Below the pieces are notes generated by a model. The model was not told the origin of the DNA and ran no database searches. It saw only the letters and a program-made list of their open reading frames with translations. Below are positions 33,645 to 41,330 of a stretch of 64,000 nucleotides of DNA, in pieces. Each line of letters starts with the position of its first letter. Within the stretch, counting starts at the first letter, position 1. A program made the translations under genes and the position numbers. The stretch spans positions 62,001 to 126,000 of the forward strand of contig NZ_PDOA01000002.1 of NCBI RefSeq assembly GCF_003116135.1, read 5' to 3'. Source of the DNA: Teichococcus aestuarii (lineage in GTDB: Bacteria > Pseudomonadota > Alphaproteobacteria > Acetobacterales > Acetobacteraceae).

Positions 33645-35609
33645 TCAGCCGAAGGCGCGGCGCGCCAGGATGCGCAGCAGCTGCCAGGGGCTGAGCCGCG
33701 TGACGGAGCGGACATAGACGCCCGAGAAGATCTTGCGCACCAGCGCCGCCTGGGTGGCGGGCGAGAGGACGAAGGCGACATGGCCATGCCCCTGGCTGAC
33801 GCGCCGCACCTCCCCCTCCACTGGGCCGGCCCCGGCCAGCTCCACCACCACCTGCGCGCCGCGCGAGAGGCCGCAGCCCGGCGGCAGGGCCAGGCGGCAG
33901 CCGATGGCCGAGATGTCCGTCACCCGCACGGGCCAGCGCGCGCCCTCCACCACCAGGGTGGCGGCCTCGTCGGCGCCGAAGCGCTCCTCCCGCCGGAAGC
34001 GCGGGCGTTCGACGCACATCAGCGCCGCCACGAGCAGGGTGGCGATGTTGTAGAGGCTCCAGAACAGGTTCATCGCCTCCACCTGCGGCGGCGTGCCGCT
34101 GATGGGGCCGGCCAGCACGCGCATCAGGATGCCGCCCAGGGTCAGCCCCGCCGGCACCAGGAACCAGGCCATCAGCGACCACTGCACCACCACCCGGTCG
34201 CGCATCGCGCCCTTGGCGGTCACCTTGAACTTCTGGTTGCGGGAGCCGAACAGCCCCACCGCGCTGGCGCGCAGCGATTCGCGCGCCACCAGCAGCGCCA
34301 TCGCCTCCGCCATCAGCGGCACGTTGGTGCCGCGGCTGACCCAGCCCAGGAACAGCACGCAGCATACCCAGTAGGGGCCGAGATGCTCCAGGATGGAGGG
34401 CAGATCCGTCTCCATCACCACCAGCCCCACCCACCAGTAGAGGATGGGCACCAGCAGGCTGAGCACGCGGATCAGCGCGCCGACGGTCCAGAACAGCACG
34501 GTGTCGAGCGTGTGCAGCCGCATCAGCCAGGGCACCGGCCCGCGCGAGAGCGGCCCCCAGGGCGTGCGGACGATCTGCATGGTGCCGAGGCACCAGCGGC
34601 CGCGCTGCGTCAGGTATTCCTGCAGACCCTCCGGCGCCAGCCCCGCCGTCAGCGGCTCGTTCAGGTAGGCGGTGCGCAGGCCCATGCCGGTCATCTTGAG
34701 GGAGAGCAGCAGGTCCTCCGTCACGCTCTCGGTCGGGAAGCCGCCGATGGCGCGCAGCGCGGAGGCGCGCACCAGCGCCGAGGTGCCGCAGGAGAAGGCG
34801 GTGCCGTGCGCGTCCTTCGAGGCCAGGATGACGTCGAAGAAGAAGCGCTGCTCGTCGGGGATGAGGCTGGCGGCGCCGAGGTTGAGCTGCACCGGGTCGG
34901 GGTTGAAGAAATATTGCGGCGTCTGCACCACCGCCACCTTCGGGTCGTGCAGCAGGGCGGCGGCGCGGCGCAGGAAGAGGGGCGTCGCCACGAAATCGGC
35001 GTCCAGCACGGCCACGGCGTCGGGCGGCTCCGGCAGGGCCAGCAGGTGCTCCAGCGCGGCGTTCATGTTGCCGGCCTTGCCGTGGCTGTTGTCGCCGCGC
35101 GTGCGGTAGTGGGCGCCGAGGCCCTCGGCCATCTCGGCCAGCCAGGGGCGCCGGCCATCGTCCAGCACCCAGACGCGGAAGCGCGGATAGTCCTGCGCCA
35201 TGGCGCCGATGATGGTGCGGTAGAGGATCTCGCGCTGCTCGTTGTAGGTCGGGATCAGCACGTCGATCAGCGGCGGGCCGCCGGGGAAGCCCTCCACCGG
35301 GTGGGCGCTCGCCTCCGCGCTGCGGTCGCGCGTGCGGGAGAGGACGTGCAGCAGCAGCAGCCCGGCCAGGGAGCTGAGCGCCTCCACCGTGAAGAAGCCC
35401 CAGGCGGCCAGGCTCTGCCACTCCGGCGCCAGGGGCGGCAGCGTGCCGGTCAGGCGCCAGTGCAGGTAGCGGAGCAGCAGCGCGGCGGTCAGCCCCGCAC
35501 CCACCATCCGCGCCACCTTGTTGTCGGGCCGCAGGCCGGGCAGCACCAGGATGCCGAGGCCCAGCACCAGCAGCAGCGGCACGAAGGATTGCGCGAGGTC
35601 CGGGCCCAT
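33645..35609 (-). CDS. Cellulose-synthase-like family 2 glycosyltransferase with PilZ domain
   Basis: A 654-residue membrane glycosyltransferase of the BcsA type, with two N-terminal helices and then the GT2 core: DVLIPTYNEQREIL near residue 110, VLDADFVATP, TED in SVTEDLLLSLK, and QRGRWCLGTMQ. Four or more helices follow. A PilZ domain near residue 550 has the c-di-GMP motif RxxxR in RPRFRREERF and TDISAIGCRL. It probably makes and secretes an exopolysaccharide under c-di-GMP control. No BcsB, BcsZ or BcsC gene is adjacent; the only partner is the HlyD-like gene. Product identity, cellulose or otherwise, is uncertain. Confidence 0.85.
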   Translation of the reverse strand: MGPDLAQSFVPLLLVLGLGILVLPGLRPDNKVARMVGAGLTAALLLRYLHWRLTGTLPPLAPEWQSLAAWGFFTVEALSSLAGLLLLHVLSRTRDRSAEASAHPVEGFPGGPPLIDVLIPTYNEQREILYRTIIGAMAQDYPRFRVWVLDDGRRPWLAEMAEGLGAHYRTRGDNSHGKAGNMNAALEHLLALPEPPDAVAVLDADFVATPLFLRRAAALLHDPKVAVVQTPQYFFNPDPVQLNLGAASLIPDEQRFFFDVILASKDAHGTAFSCGTSALVRASALRAIGGFPTESVTEDLLLSLKMTGMGLRTAYLNEPLTAGLAPEGLQEYLTQRGRWCLGTMQIVRTPWGPLSRGPVPWLMRLHTLDTVLFWTVGALIRVLSLLVPILYWWVGLVVMETDLPSILEHLGPYWVCCVLFLGWVSRGTNVPLMAEAMALLVARESLRASAVGLFGSRNQKFKVTAKGAMRDRVVVQWSLMAWFLVPAGLTLGGILMRVLAGPISGTPPQVEAMNLFWSLYNIATLLVAALMCVERPRFRREERFGADEAATLVVEGARWPVRVTDISAIGCRLALPPGCGLSRGAQVVVELAGAGPVEGEVRRVSQGHGHVAFVLSPATQAALVRKIFSGVYVRSVTRLSPWQLLRILARRAFG

Positions 35610-35619
35610 GGCGGCGCCC

Positions 35620-36852
35620 TCAGCCGAAGCGCACGCTGCCGATCCGGCCCACCTCGCAACCCCGGCTCAACCGGTCGGACGCGACCTGGACCACGGCGAG
35701 GAAGGTCTCGCGCCCCTCGGGGCCGGCGAGCATGGGCGGCAGCAGCTGCACCACCCGCCCCTCATGCTCCTCGCGCTCGCCGGCCATCACGAAGCGGGCG
35801 CGCATGCCGAGGCGCAGGGCGCGGAAGCCGCGCTCATCCATCTCCGCCCGCACCAGGGGGCGGGTGCAATCGACGAAGCCGGCGATCTCCTGTCCCTGCC
35901 GGACATACTCGCCGGGCTGCGCCGCGAGGCTGACCAGCCGCGCCTCGGCGGGCACCATCAGCGTGGCCTCGCGCAGCCGGGTGATGCGCGCCGCCTCGTG
36001 CTCCAGCCGCCCGCGCATCGCGGCGAGGCGGGCATGGCGCTCGGCCAGGCTGGCCTCCAGCTCCAGCTCCGCCAGCTGCAGCCGGTCCTGGCTCTGCTGG
36101 GAGGCGGAGCGGTCGGTCCCGGCCTCGGCCGCGAAGATGCCGCCCTCGGCCCCCGCCTGCTCCGCCAGCAGGGCGGCGCGGCGCTGGGCGGCGGCACGGT
36201 GCTCGCCGCTCGCCACATCCCGCTCGCGCCGCAGGGCGTCCAGCGCGGCGGCGGCGATGTAGCCGCCCCGGCGCAGCGCCTCGCCGCGGGCCAGCCCCGC
36301 CTCGGCCGCGCGCAGCCGCGCCGCAGCGGCGGAAAGCTGCGCCTCGGCCTCGGCCCGGCGCGCCGCGATCTGCTCCAGCCGGGTCTGGCGGAAGGCGCCG
36401 GCCGCCTCGCCCGCCGCGCCGGCCCGCGCCGCGGTGCCACGCAGGCGGCGCTCGATGGCGGCGATCTCCGCCTCCAGCACCCGCACCCCCGCCCCGAGCT
36501 CCGTCAGCCGGCCATCGTCGATCCGCTCGTTCTGGATCTGGCCGAAGCGCGCCCCCCGCTCCAGCAGGCTGCCCGGCAACCGCGGCTCGGCCTGCAGGAT
36601 ACCCTCGACGGGCGCGCGCAGGGCGAAGGGCGCGGCGCTGAGCACGGCCCGGGTGCTGGAGAAGGTGAAGAAGCGGTCCCACAGGAAGAGCAGGGCAGTG
36701 CCCAGGATCAGCGCGCCGAGGCCTATCCGCAGAAGGCGCCCGACATTCCAGGAGGTGGCCGCGCGCGATCCGCTCTGGGCCGGAGCGGCCCCGGAACCCG
36801 TGAAGGCCGCGCCCTGCGCCTCACCCTCCTGGAAGCTGACACTGTGAGACAT
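35620..36852 (-). CDS. HlyD-like periplasmic adaptor of the polysaccharide synthase
   Basis: A 410-residue protein with one N-terminal membrane helix (IGLGALILGTALLFLWDRFF near residue 45). A biotinyl/lipoyl-like segment (LRAPVEGILQAEPRLPGSLLERGARFGQI) follows, then a long Ala/Arg/Glu-rich coiled coil (about residues 100-280). A beta-barrel part has MVPAEARLVSLAAQPGEYVRQGQEI. It resembles membrane fusion proteins and the Alg44 periplasmic region. It sits 10 bases upstream of the glycosyltransferase gene, so it probably links the synthase to export across the envelope. The short gap suggests co-transcription. Confidence 0.82.
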   Translation of the reverse strand: MSHSVSFQEGEAQGAAFTGSGAAPAQSGSRAATSWNVGRLLRIGLGALILGTALLFLWDRFFTFSSTRAVLSAAPFALRAPVEGILQAEPRLPGSLLERGARFGQIQNERIDDGRLTELGAGVRVLEAEIAAIERRLRGTAARAGAAGEAAGAFRQTRLEQIAARRAEAEAQLSAAAARLRAAEAGLARGEALRRGGYIAAAALDALRRERDVASGEHRAAAQRRAALLAEQAGAEGGIFAAEAGTDRSASQQSQDRLQLAELELEASLAERHARLAAMRGRLEHEAARITRLREATLMVPAEARLVSLAAQPGEYVRQGQEIAGFVDCTRPLVRAEMDERGFRALRLGMRARFVMAGEREEHEGRVVQLLPPMLAGPEGRETFLAVVQVASDRLSRGCEVGRIGSVRFG

Positions 36853-36965
36853 AGCAGATCACTTCGTTGTGACCATCGCCTTGTCTCACGGGTACGTGAT
36901 GGAGTAAAGAAATACTGAATAAACACAGGCTTGGCGTTTTCTCGGCATTTCTGGCGCCGGGAGCA

Positions 36966-36993
36966 GGCCGGCCGGGCGATACCCCGGCCGGCC
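36966..36993 (-). terminator. GC-rich hairpin after the betaine transporter operon
   Basis: A perfect 11-bp stem GGCCGGCCGGG / CCCGGCCGGCC with a 6-base loop (36977-36982), 7 bases past the stop of the binding-protein gene. No U-tract follows on the minus strand. It may act as a terminator or as a 3' stabilising structure. Confidence 0.5.
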
Positions 36994-36999
36994 TTGCCG

Positions 37000-37881
37000 T
37001 CAGGCTGCCTCCAGCCAGTCGTCCACGCGCTCGGCATTGGTCTCGATGTAGGAGGCCACCGCCTGGTCGTAGGACTTCTCCTGCGCCACCAGCATGGCGC
37101 TCTCCAGCTCGTCGAGCGGCATGTTGAGGCGGGAGAGGAAGCCGGCCACCTTCGGGTTGGCCTCGCGCAGGCCCTGGCGGCCCAGCGCCAGCACCTCCTC
37201 GGCGGCGCCCAGCGCGCCCTTCGGGTCGGCCAGGTAGCGCAGGTCGTACTTGCCGAACATCCAGTGCGGGCTCCAGGCGGTGGCCACCACCCAGCGCTCG
37301 CTGCGCATGGCGCGGTCCACGACGCTGAGCATGGCCGCCTCGCTGGCCTCCTGCAGGGTGTAGTCCTTCAGCCCATAGGTGCCGACGGCCTCCTTGGAGA
37401 GGCGGGTCAGGCCGGCGCCGGGCTCGATGCCCTGGATGCGGCCGCGGAACTTCTCCTGCACCCCCGGCTTGGCCAGGTCGGCGATCGAGGCGACCTCCGC
37501 CTCCGGCACGTAGGACGGCACCACCCAGCCCAGCTTGGCGCCGCTGTAGAGCGTGCCGAGGCGCTCGACCTTGCCTTCCACGCGCTTCCAGTAGTCGGCA
37601 TGGGTCTGCGGCAGCCAGCACATCAGCATGGCGTCCACGTCGCCGCGGGTCAGGCCCTGGTAGAGCGGCGCCACGTCGGTCTGGATCAGCTCGACCTTGG
37701 TCTCCAGCCGGTCCTCGATCAGCTTGGCGGCGAGGCGGGTGATGAACTCGGCATCGGCCCAGGGGGCGAAGCCGAGCTTGATGCTGCCGGCCGGCTGCGC
37801 CCGCAGCAAGCCCGGAGACGCCAGGGGAGCGGCGAGGAGGCCGGCGGAGAGGCCGAGGAAGGTGCGCTTGTTGAGAAGCAT
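37000..37881 (-). CDS. proX: Glycine betaine/proline ABC transporter substrate-binding protein
   Basis: A 293-residue periplasmic protein of the OpuAC/ProX family. A signal peptide (KRTFLGLSAGLLAAPLASPG, cleaved near LLRA) is followed by IKLGFAPWADAEF. GDVDAMLMCWLPQTHADYW and RWVVATAWSPHWMF contribute the aromatic cage that binds quaternary amines. It is the last gene of proV-proW-proX and is separated from proW by a family B repeat. The start at ATG 37881 precedes the signal peptide directly. Confidence 0.93.
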   Translation of the reverse strand: MLLNKRTFLGLSAGLLAAPLASPGLLRAQPAGSIKLGFAPWADAEFITRLAAKLIEDRLETKVELIQTDVAPLYQGLTRGDVDAMLMCWLPQTHADYWKRVEGKVERLGTLYSGAKLGWVVPSYVPEAEVASIADLAKPGVQEKFRGRIQGIEPGAGLTRLSKEAVGTYGLKDYTLQEASEAAMLSVVDRAMRSERWVVATAWSPHWMFGKYDLRYLADPKGALGAAEEVLALGRQGLREANPKVAGFLSRLNMPLDELESAMLVAQEKSYDQAVASYIETNAERVDDWLEAA

Positions 37882-37926
37882 GCGTGTCTCCTGTTGTTGG
37901 GGCGTGGCCGCAGGCCCGCCCGGGAA

Positions 37927-37972
37927 CTTGCAGAAGGAAAAGAAGGGGGCCCGGGGGAATTCCTTCCCCCGG
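37927..37972 (-). repeat. Family B palindromic repeat, copy B4, between proW and proX
   Basis: Arms CCGGGGGAA and TTCCCCCGG with loop TTCC (37951-37972). On the minus strand they are followed by a tail of C and T residues (GCCCCCTTCTTTTCCTTCTG). It lies in the same direction as the operon, so it could attenuate or process the message between permease and binding-protein genes. Confidence 0.7.
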
Positions 37973-37982
37973 CTACGGCTTG

Positions 37983-38849
37983 TCACCCGCGCCCCGCGAA
38001 AAGCTGGCGGAACCGGAAGCCGTGCCCGGCCTGCCCGAAGCTCTGCGTGATCCGGTCGAGCAGCACGGCCAGCACCACGACGGCGAGCCCGCCCTCGAAG
38101 CCGGTGCCGACATCGAGCCGCTGGATGCCGGTGAGCACGGTGTTGCCGAGCCCCCCCGCGCCGATCATCGAGGCGATGACCACCATGGAGAGGGAGAGCA
38201 TGATGGTCTGGTTGATGCCGGCCATGATCGAGGGCAGGGCGTTCGGGATCTGCACCTTCAGCAGCAGCTGCGTGGGCGTGCAGCCGAAGGCGAGCCCGGC
38301 CTCGATGAACTCGGCATGCACCTGGCGGATGCCGAGGTTGGTGAGCCGCACCACCGGCGGCATGGCGAAGATGACGGTGGCGATGGTGCCCGGCACGGCA
38401 CCGAGGCCGAAGAACATGGCGGCCGGGATCAGGTAGACGAAGGCCGGCATGGTCTGCATCAGGTCGAGCGCCGGGCGCGCCACCATCTGCACCGCATTGC
38501 TGCGCGCCATGGCGATGCCGAGCGGCACGCCGAGCGCGATGGCGATGAGCGTGGCGGCGAGGACGAGGGAGAGCGTCTCCATCATCCGCTCCCACAGCCC
38601 CATGCCGCCGATCAGCAGCAGGGCCGCGATGGCGAAGAGGGCGAACTTCCAGCCCACCCGCCACAGCGCCAGCAGCGCGATGGCGATGACGGCCACCGGC
38701 AGCGGCAGGCCGGTCAACCCGTCGCGGATGCCGTCGGTGACGAAGCCGATGCCGGTGGCGATGCCGTCCAGCGCCGGCGTGAAATGGTCGAGCACGTAGT
38801 TGACGACGGCATCGGCGCCGTCACCGATGCCCAGGTCGAGATCCTGCAT
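37983..38849 (-). CDS. proW: Glycine betaine/proline ABC transporter permease
   Basis: A 288-residue permease with about six helices and the binding-protein-dependent transport loop ALGVPLGIAMARSNAVQMVARP near residue 110. AGLAFGCTPTQLLLKVQIPNALPSIMAG is the EAA-like region near 195. It pairs with the ATPase gene 11 bases upstream. Import of betaine-type osmolytes fits the neighbouring glucosylglycerol genes. Confidence 0.93.
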   Translation of the reverse strand: MQDLDLGIGDGADAVVNYVLDHFTPALDGIATGIGFVTDGIRDGLTGLPLPVAVIAIALLALWRVGWKFALFAIAALLLIGGMGLWERMMETLSLVLAATLIAIALGVPLGIAMARSNAVQMVARPALDLMQTMPAFVYLIPAAMFFGLGAVPGTIATVIFAMPPVVRLTNLGIRQVHAEFIEAGLAFGCTPTQLLLKVQIPNALPSIMAGINQTIMLSLSMVVIASMIGAGGLGNTVLTGIQRLDVGTGFEGGLAVVVLAVLLDRITQSFGQAGHGFRFRQLFAGRG

Positions 38850-38860
38850 GGGTACGGTCC

Positions 38861-40099
38861 TCAGTTGCCGGAGCGGTCGAGCGACATCAGCAGGGCGGAC
38901 TTGCTGATCGAGCCGACATAGCGGCGCTCGGCATCCACCACCGGCACGGGGTGCGGGCTCTGCGCCACGCGGCCCATCACGTCGGAGAGGGTGTCGGCGG
39001 CGTCGATCGGCTGCACATCGGCCAGGAAGGCGCGGTGGTAGGGGTCCGCCTCGCCGCTGCGCGCGGCGCGGGAGAGAGATTCGGCGCTGACCATGCCGTG
39101 GTACTTCTTGTCCCGCCCGACGACGATGGCGAAGTCCCGGTCGTGCCGGCGCATCCGCTCCAGCGCGGCGGGGATGGCCATGCCGCGGCGCTCGATCAGC
39201 GTCACCTGCGTCTCGCGGGCAATGTCGCCGGCGCGGAACACCTGGCTGACATCGACGTTGCGGAAGAAGGAGCGGACATAGTCGTTGGCCGGCTTCGTCA
39301 CGATCTCGTCCGGCGTGCCGACCTGCACCACCACGCCGTGCTGCATGATGGCGATGCGGTCGCCGATGCGCATGGCCTCGTCGAGGTCGTGGCTGACGAA
39401 GATGATGGTGCGGCTCTGCTCGGATTGCAGGCGCAGCAGCTCGTCCTGCATCTCGGTGCGGATCAGCGGGTCGAGGGCGGAGAAGGCCTCGTCCATCAGC
39501 AGCACGGTGGGCTCGCTCGCCAGGGCTCGGGCGAGGCCGACGCGCTGCTTCATGCCGCCAGAGAGCTGGTCCGGCCGGCTCTGCGCATAGGCGTCGAGGC
39601 CCACGCCGCGCAGCGCGGCCATCGCCTTGGCATGGCGCTCGGCCTCGGCCACGCCGGCCACTTCCAGGCCGAAGGCGGCGTTGTCCAGCACGGTGCGGTT
39701 GGGCAGCAGGGCGAAGGACTGGAACACCATGCTCATGTCGCGCCGGCGCAGCTCGATCAGCTCGCGCTTCGACATGCGGGTGATGTCCTGGCCCTCGACC
39801 AGGATCGCGCCGGCGGAGGGCTCGATCAGCCGGTTGATCAGCCGCAGCAGGGTGGACTTGCCGGAGCCCGAGAGGCCCATGATGACGAAGATCTCGCCGG
39901 CATGGATGTCGAAGCTGGCATCGTTGACGCCGACCGTGCAGCCGGTCTCGGCGTGGATCTCATCCTTCGTGCGGCCCTCGCGGACCATCCGGATGGCGTC
40001 GTCCGGCTGGTCGCCGAACACCTTGAAGACGTTGCGAAGCGCGATCTTCACCGGCGGCGGGGCGTCGTCGCCCGGCCGGGTGGGGGTTTCTGGTTCCAT
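38861..40099 (-). CDS. proV: Glycine betaine/proline ABC transporter ATP-binding protein
   Basis: A 412-residue ProV/OpuAA ATPase. Walker A is GLSGSGKST near residue 75, the signature is LSGGMKQR, and Walker B is VLLMDEAFSALDPL with VSHDLDEA. The C-terminal part (from about residue 290) is a tandem CBS module, which in OpuA-type transporters senses ionic strength. The N-terminal VFKVFGDQPDDAIRMVREGRT is family-typical. ATG 40099 is chosen with GAGG 4 bases upstream; the longer open frame extends into unrelated sequence. Confidence 0.94.
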   Translation of the reverse strand: MEPETPTRPGDDAPPPVKIALRNVFKVFGDQPDDAIRMVREGRTKDEIHAETGCTVGVNDASFDIHAGEIFVIMGLSGSGKSTLLRLINRLIEPSAGAILVEGQDITRMSKRELIELRRRDMSMVFQSFALLPNRTVLDNAAFGLEVAGVAEAERHAKAMAALRGVGLDAYAQSRPDQLSGGMKQRVGLARALASEPTVLLMDEAFSALDPLIRTEMQDELLRLQSEQSRTIIFVSHDLDEAMRIGDRIAIMQHGVVVQVGTPDEIVTKPANDYVRSFFRNVDVSQVFRAGDIARETQVTLIERRGMAIPAALERMRRHDRDFAIVVGRDKKYHGMVSAESLSRAARSGEADPYHRAFLADVQPIDAADTLSDVMGRVAQSPHPVPVVDAERRYVGSISKSALLMSLDRSGN

Positions 40100-40574
40100 G
40101 CGTCCTCGTGGTCTGCCGTCCGCCGGGCGGTCGGCATCACCTCCATGGGGTGGGTCGGAAGGCGGGGCCTGAACGGACCGGCAGCCCGAACAGGCCGAAA
40201 GGGGTCCAAGGCCATCCGGCCCGCCCCAAAAAAGACACATTGCTGTGCCGCCGCCTCATAGGTTGCAGAGGCTTTAGACGAGCCGGCTGAAATTGTCCAG
40301 CCCAAAGGCAAAATCATCCTGCCCGCGGCCTTCCCCTGGAACAATCAAGAGACCGGGAGCCACGAGAATATGCCGGCAGGAGGCACGGATATTTCATGAA
40401 AAAATAAAACAACGTGCTTTCTATTGCTCCCTTCGATGCGAGCCCGGACTCATATTGTATTCACCGCGCCCACCCGTATGGTTCAAAGAACCGAAAACAT
40501 TCCGGCAAGTAGCCTGCAAGCTGCGGCGGGAGCGAGAGAGGGTTTGACTCCCGGCCCCGCCGCCGCCTACCAAC
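40100..40574. other. Intergenic region: promoters of proV (minus) and of the riboswitch-led cob operon (plus)
   Basis: About 475 bases without a supported gene. From about 40260 to 40510 the sequence is A/T-rich compared with the rest of the window (for example around ATGAAAAAATAAAAC at 40395-40409), as expected for divergent promoters. No clear repeat or regulator box was recognised. Short open frames here run into the riboswitch and are not credible genes. Confidence 0.5.
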
Positions 40575-40765
40575 CCGGCGATGGTCCTTCCGTCCGCGGA
40601 AGGTGAAAAGGGAATGCGGTGACGGGCGGCAGCGCCCCAGGCCGCGGCTGCCCCCGCAACTGTAGGCGGAGAGCGGATCGCCACCATGCCACTGGCGCCA
40701 CGCGGCGCCGGGAAGGCCGGCGCTCCGTGCCTGATCCGCGAGCCAGGAGACCTGCCATCGCCATC
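40575..40765 (+). ncRNA. Cobalamin (adenosylcobalamin) riboswitch aptamer
   Basis: Conserved elements appear in the right order: GGTCCTTCC...GGAAGGTGAAAAGGGAA, GCGGTGACG, GCTGCCCCCGCAACTGTAGGC, GCCACTGGC, GGGAAGGC, and the B12 box AGCCAGGAGACCTGCC at 40741-40756. It lies about 160 bases upstream of the DUF1636 gene and heads the main cob cluster. It is expected to turn off DUF1636-cobW and genes further on when adenosylcobalamin is plentiful. The exact 5' boundary is approximate. Confidence 0.95.
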
Positions 40766-40867
40766 GGATCGTGCCACCGGGCGGGGTGCCCCGGCGGGCG
40801 GCGATGTGCCCGGGCATCCACCCCCGGGCGCCTCGACCCGGCGCCGGAGACGGCACGGGCGGTCGGC

Positions 40868-40917
40868 ACCTCATGCGCGCCAGGCACCCCCGGGTGCCAC
40901 CTGTTCAGGGCTGAGGT
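40868..40917 (+). promoter_or_regulatory. Probable riboswitch expression platform: Shine-Dalgarno sequestering stem
   Basis: ACCTCA (40868-40873) is complementary to TGAGGT (40912-40917), the ribosome binding site 6 bases before the DUF1636 ATG. The intervening sequence forms a perfect hairpin GGCACCC-CC-GGGTGCC (40883-40898). This nested fold would hide the ribosome binding site. Translational control is therefore likely, though I did not compute the fold or find the alternative pairing. Confidence 0.5.
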
Positions 40918-40922
40918 CACGG

Positions 40923-41330
40923 ATGCCGGATACCCCCCTTCCCGCCAAGCCGGTGCTGCTGGTCTGCACCACCTGCCGCGCCGGGCGCACGCTGGAGGAA
41001 GGCGAGACGCCCCCCGGCCGCCACATGCTCGCGGCGCTGGAACAGGCGCTGGCCGCCCACCCGGCGCCGCCGGTGGAACTGCGGCCCGTCACCTGCCTCT
41101 CCGTCTGCCAGCAGGGCTGCGCCGCCGCGATGACGCAGCCGGGCAAGTGGAGCTACCTGCTCGGCCGCCTCTCCCCCGCCCTGGCCGAAGACCTGCTGGC
41201 CTATGGCGAGACCTATGCGGCGCACGCCACCGGCGCCGTGCTGCCCTCCCGCCGCCCGGATTCGCTGCGCAGCGTGGTGCTGGGCCGCCTCCCCTCTCTG
41301 ACCGAGATCCCGAAGGAGAACGCCGCATGA
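40923..41330 (+). CDS. DUF1636 cysteine-rich metal-binding/ferredoxin-like protein
   Basis: A 135-residue protein of the DUF1636 family, often annotated as a metal-binding or thioredoxin-like [2Fe-2S] ferredoxin-like protein. VCTTCRAGRTLEEGE is near residue 14, and CLSVCQQGCAAAM near 60 supplies three more Cys. It is the first gene behind the cobalamin riboswitch and overlaps cobW by 4 bases. That suggests a role in cobalt handling or as an electron carrier for the pathway; the function is not established. The start is ATG 40923 with TGAGGT 6 bases upstream. Confidence 0.85.
   Translation: MPDTPLPAKPVLLVCTTCRAGRTLEEGETPPGRHMLAALEQALAAHPAPPVELRPVTCLSVCQQGCAAAMTQPGKWSYLLGRLSPALAEDLLAYGETYAAHATGAVLPSRRPDSLRSVVLGRLPSLTEIPKENAA

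Noticed and set aside
40424-40910. Short open frames across the riboswitch leader on both strands
   Set aside because: They overlap conserved aptamer elements, have no family similarity and no ribosome binding sites.
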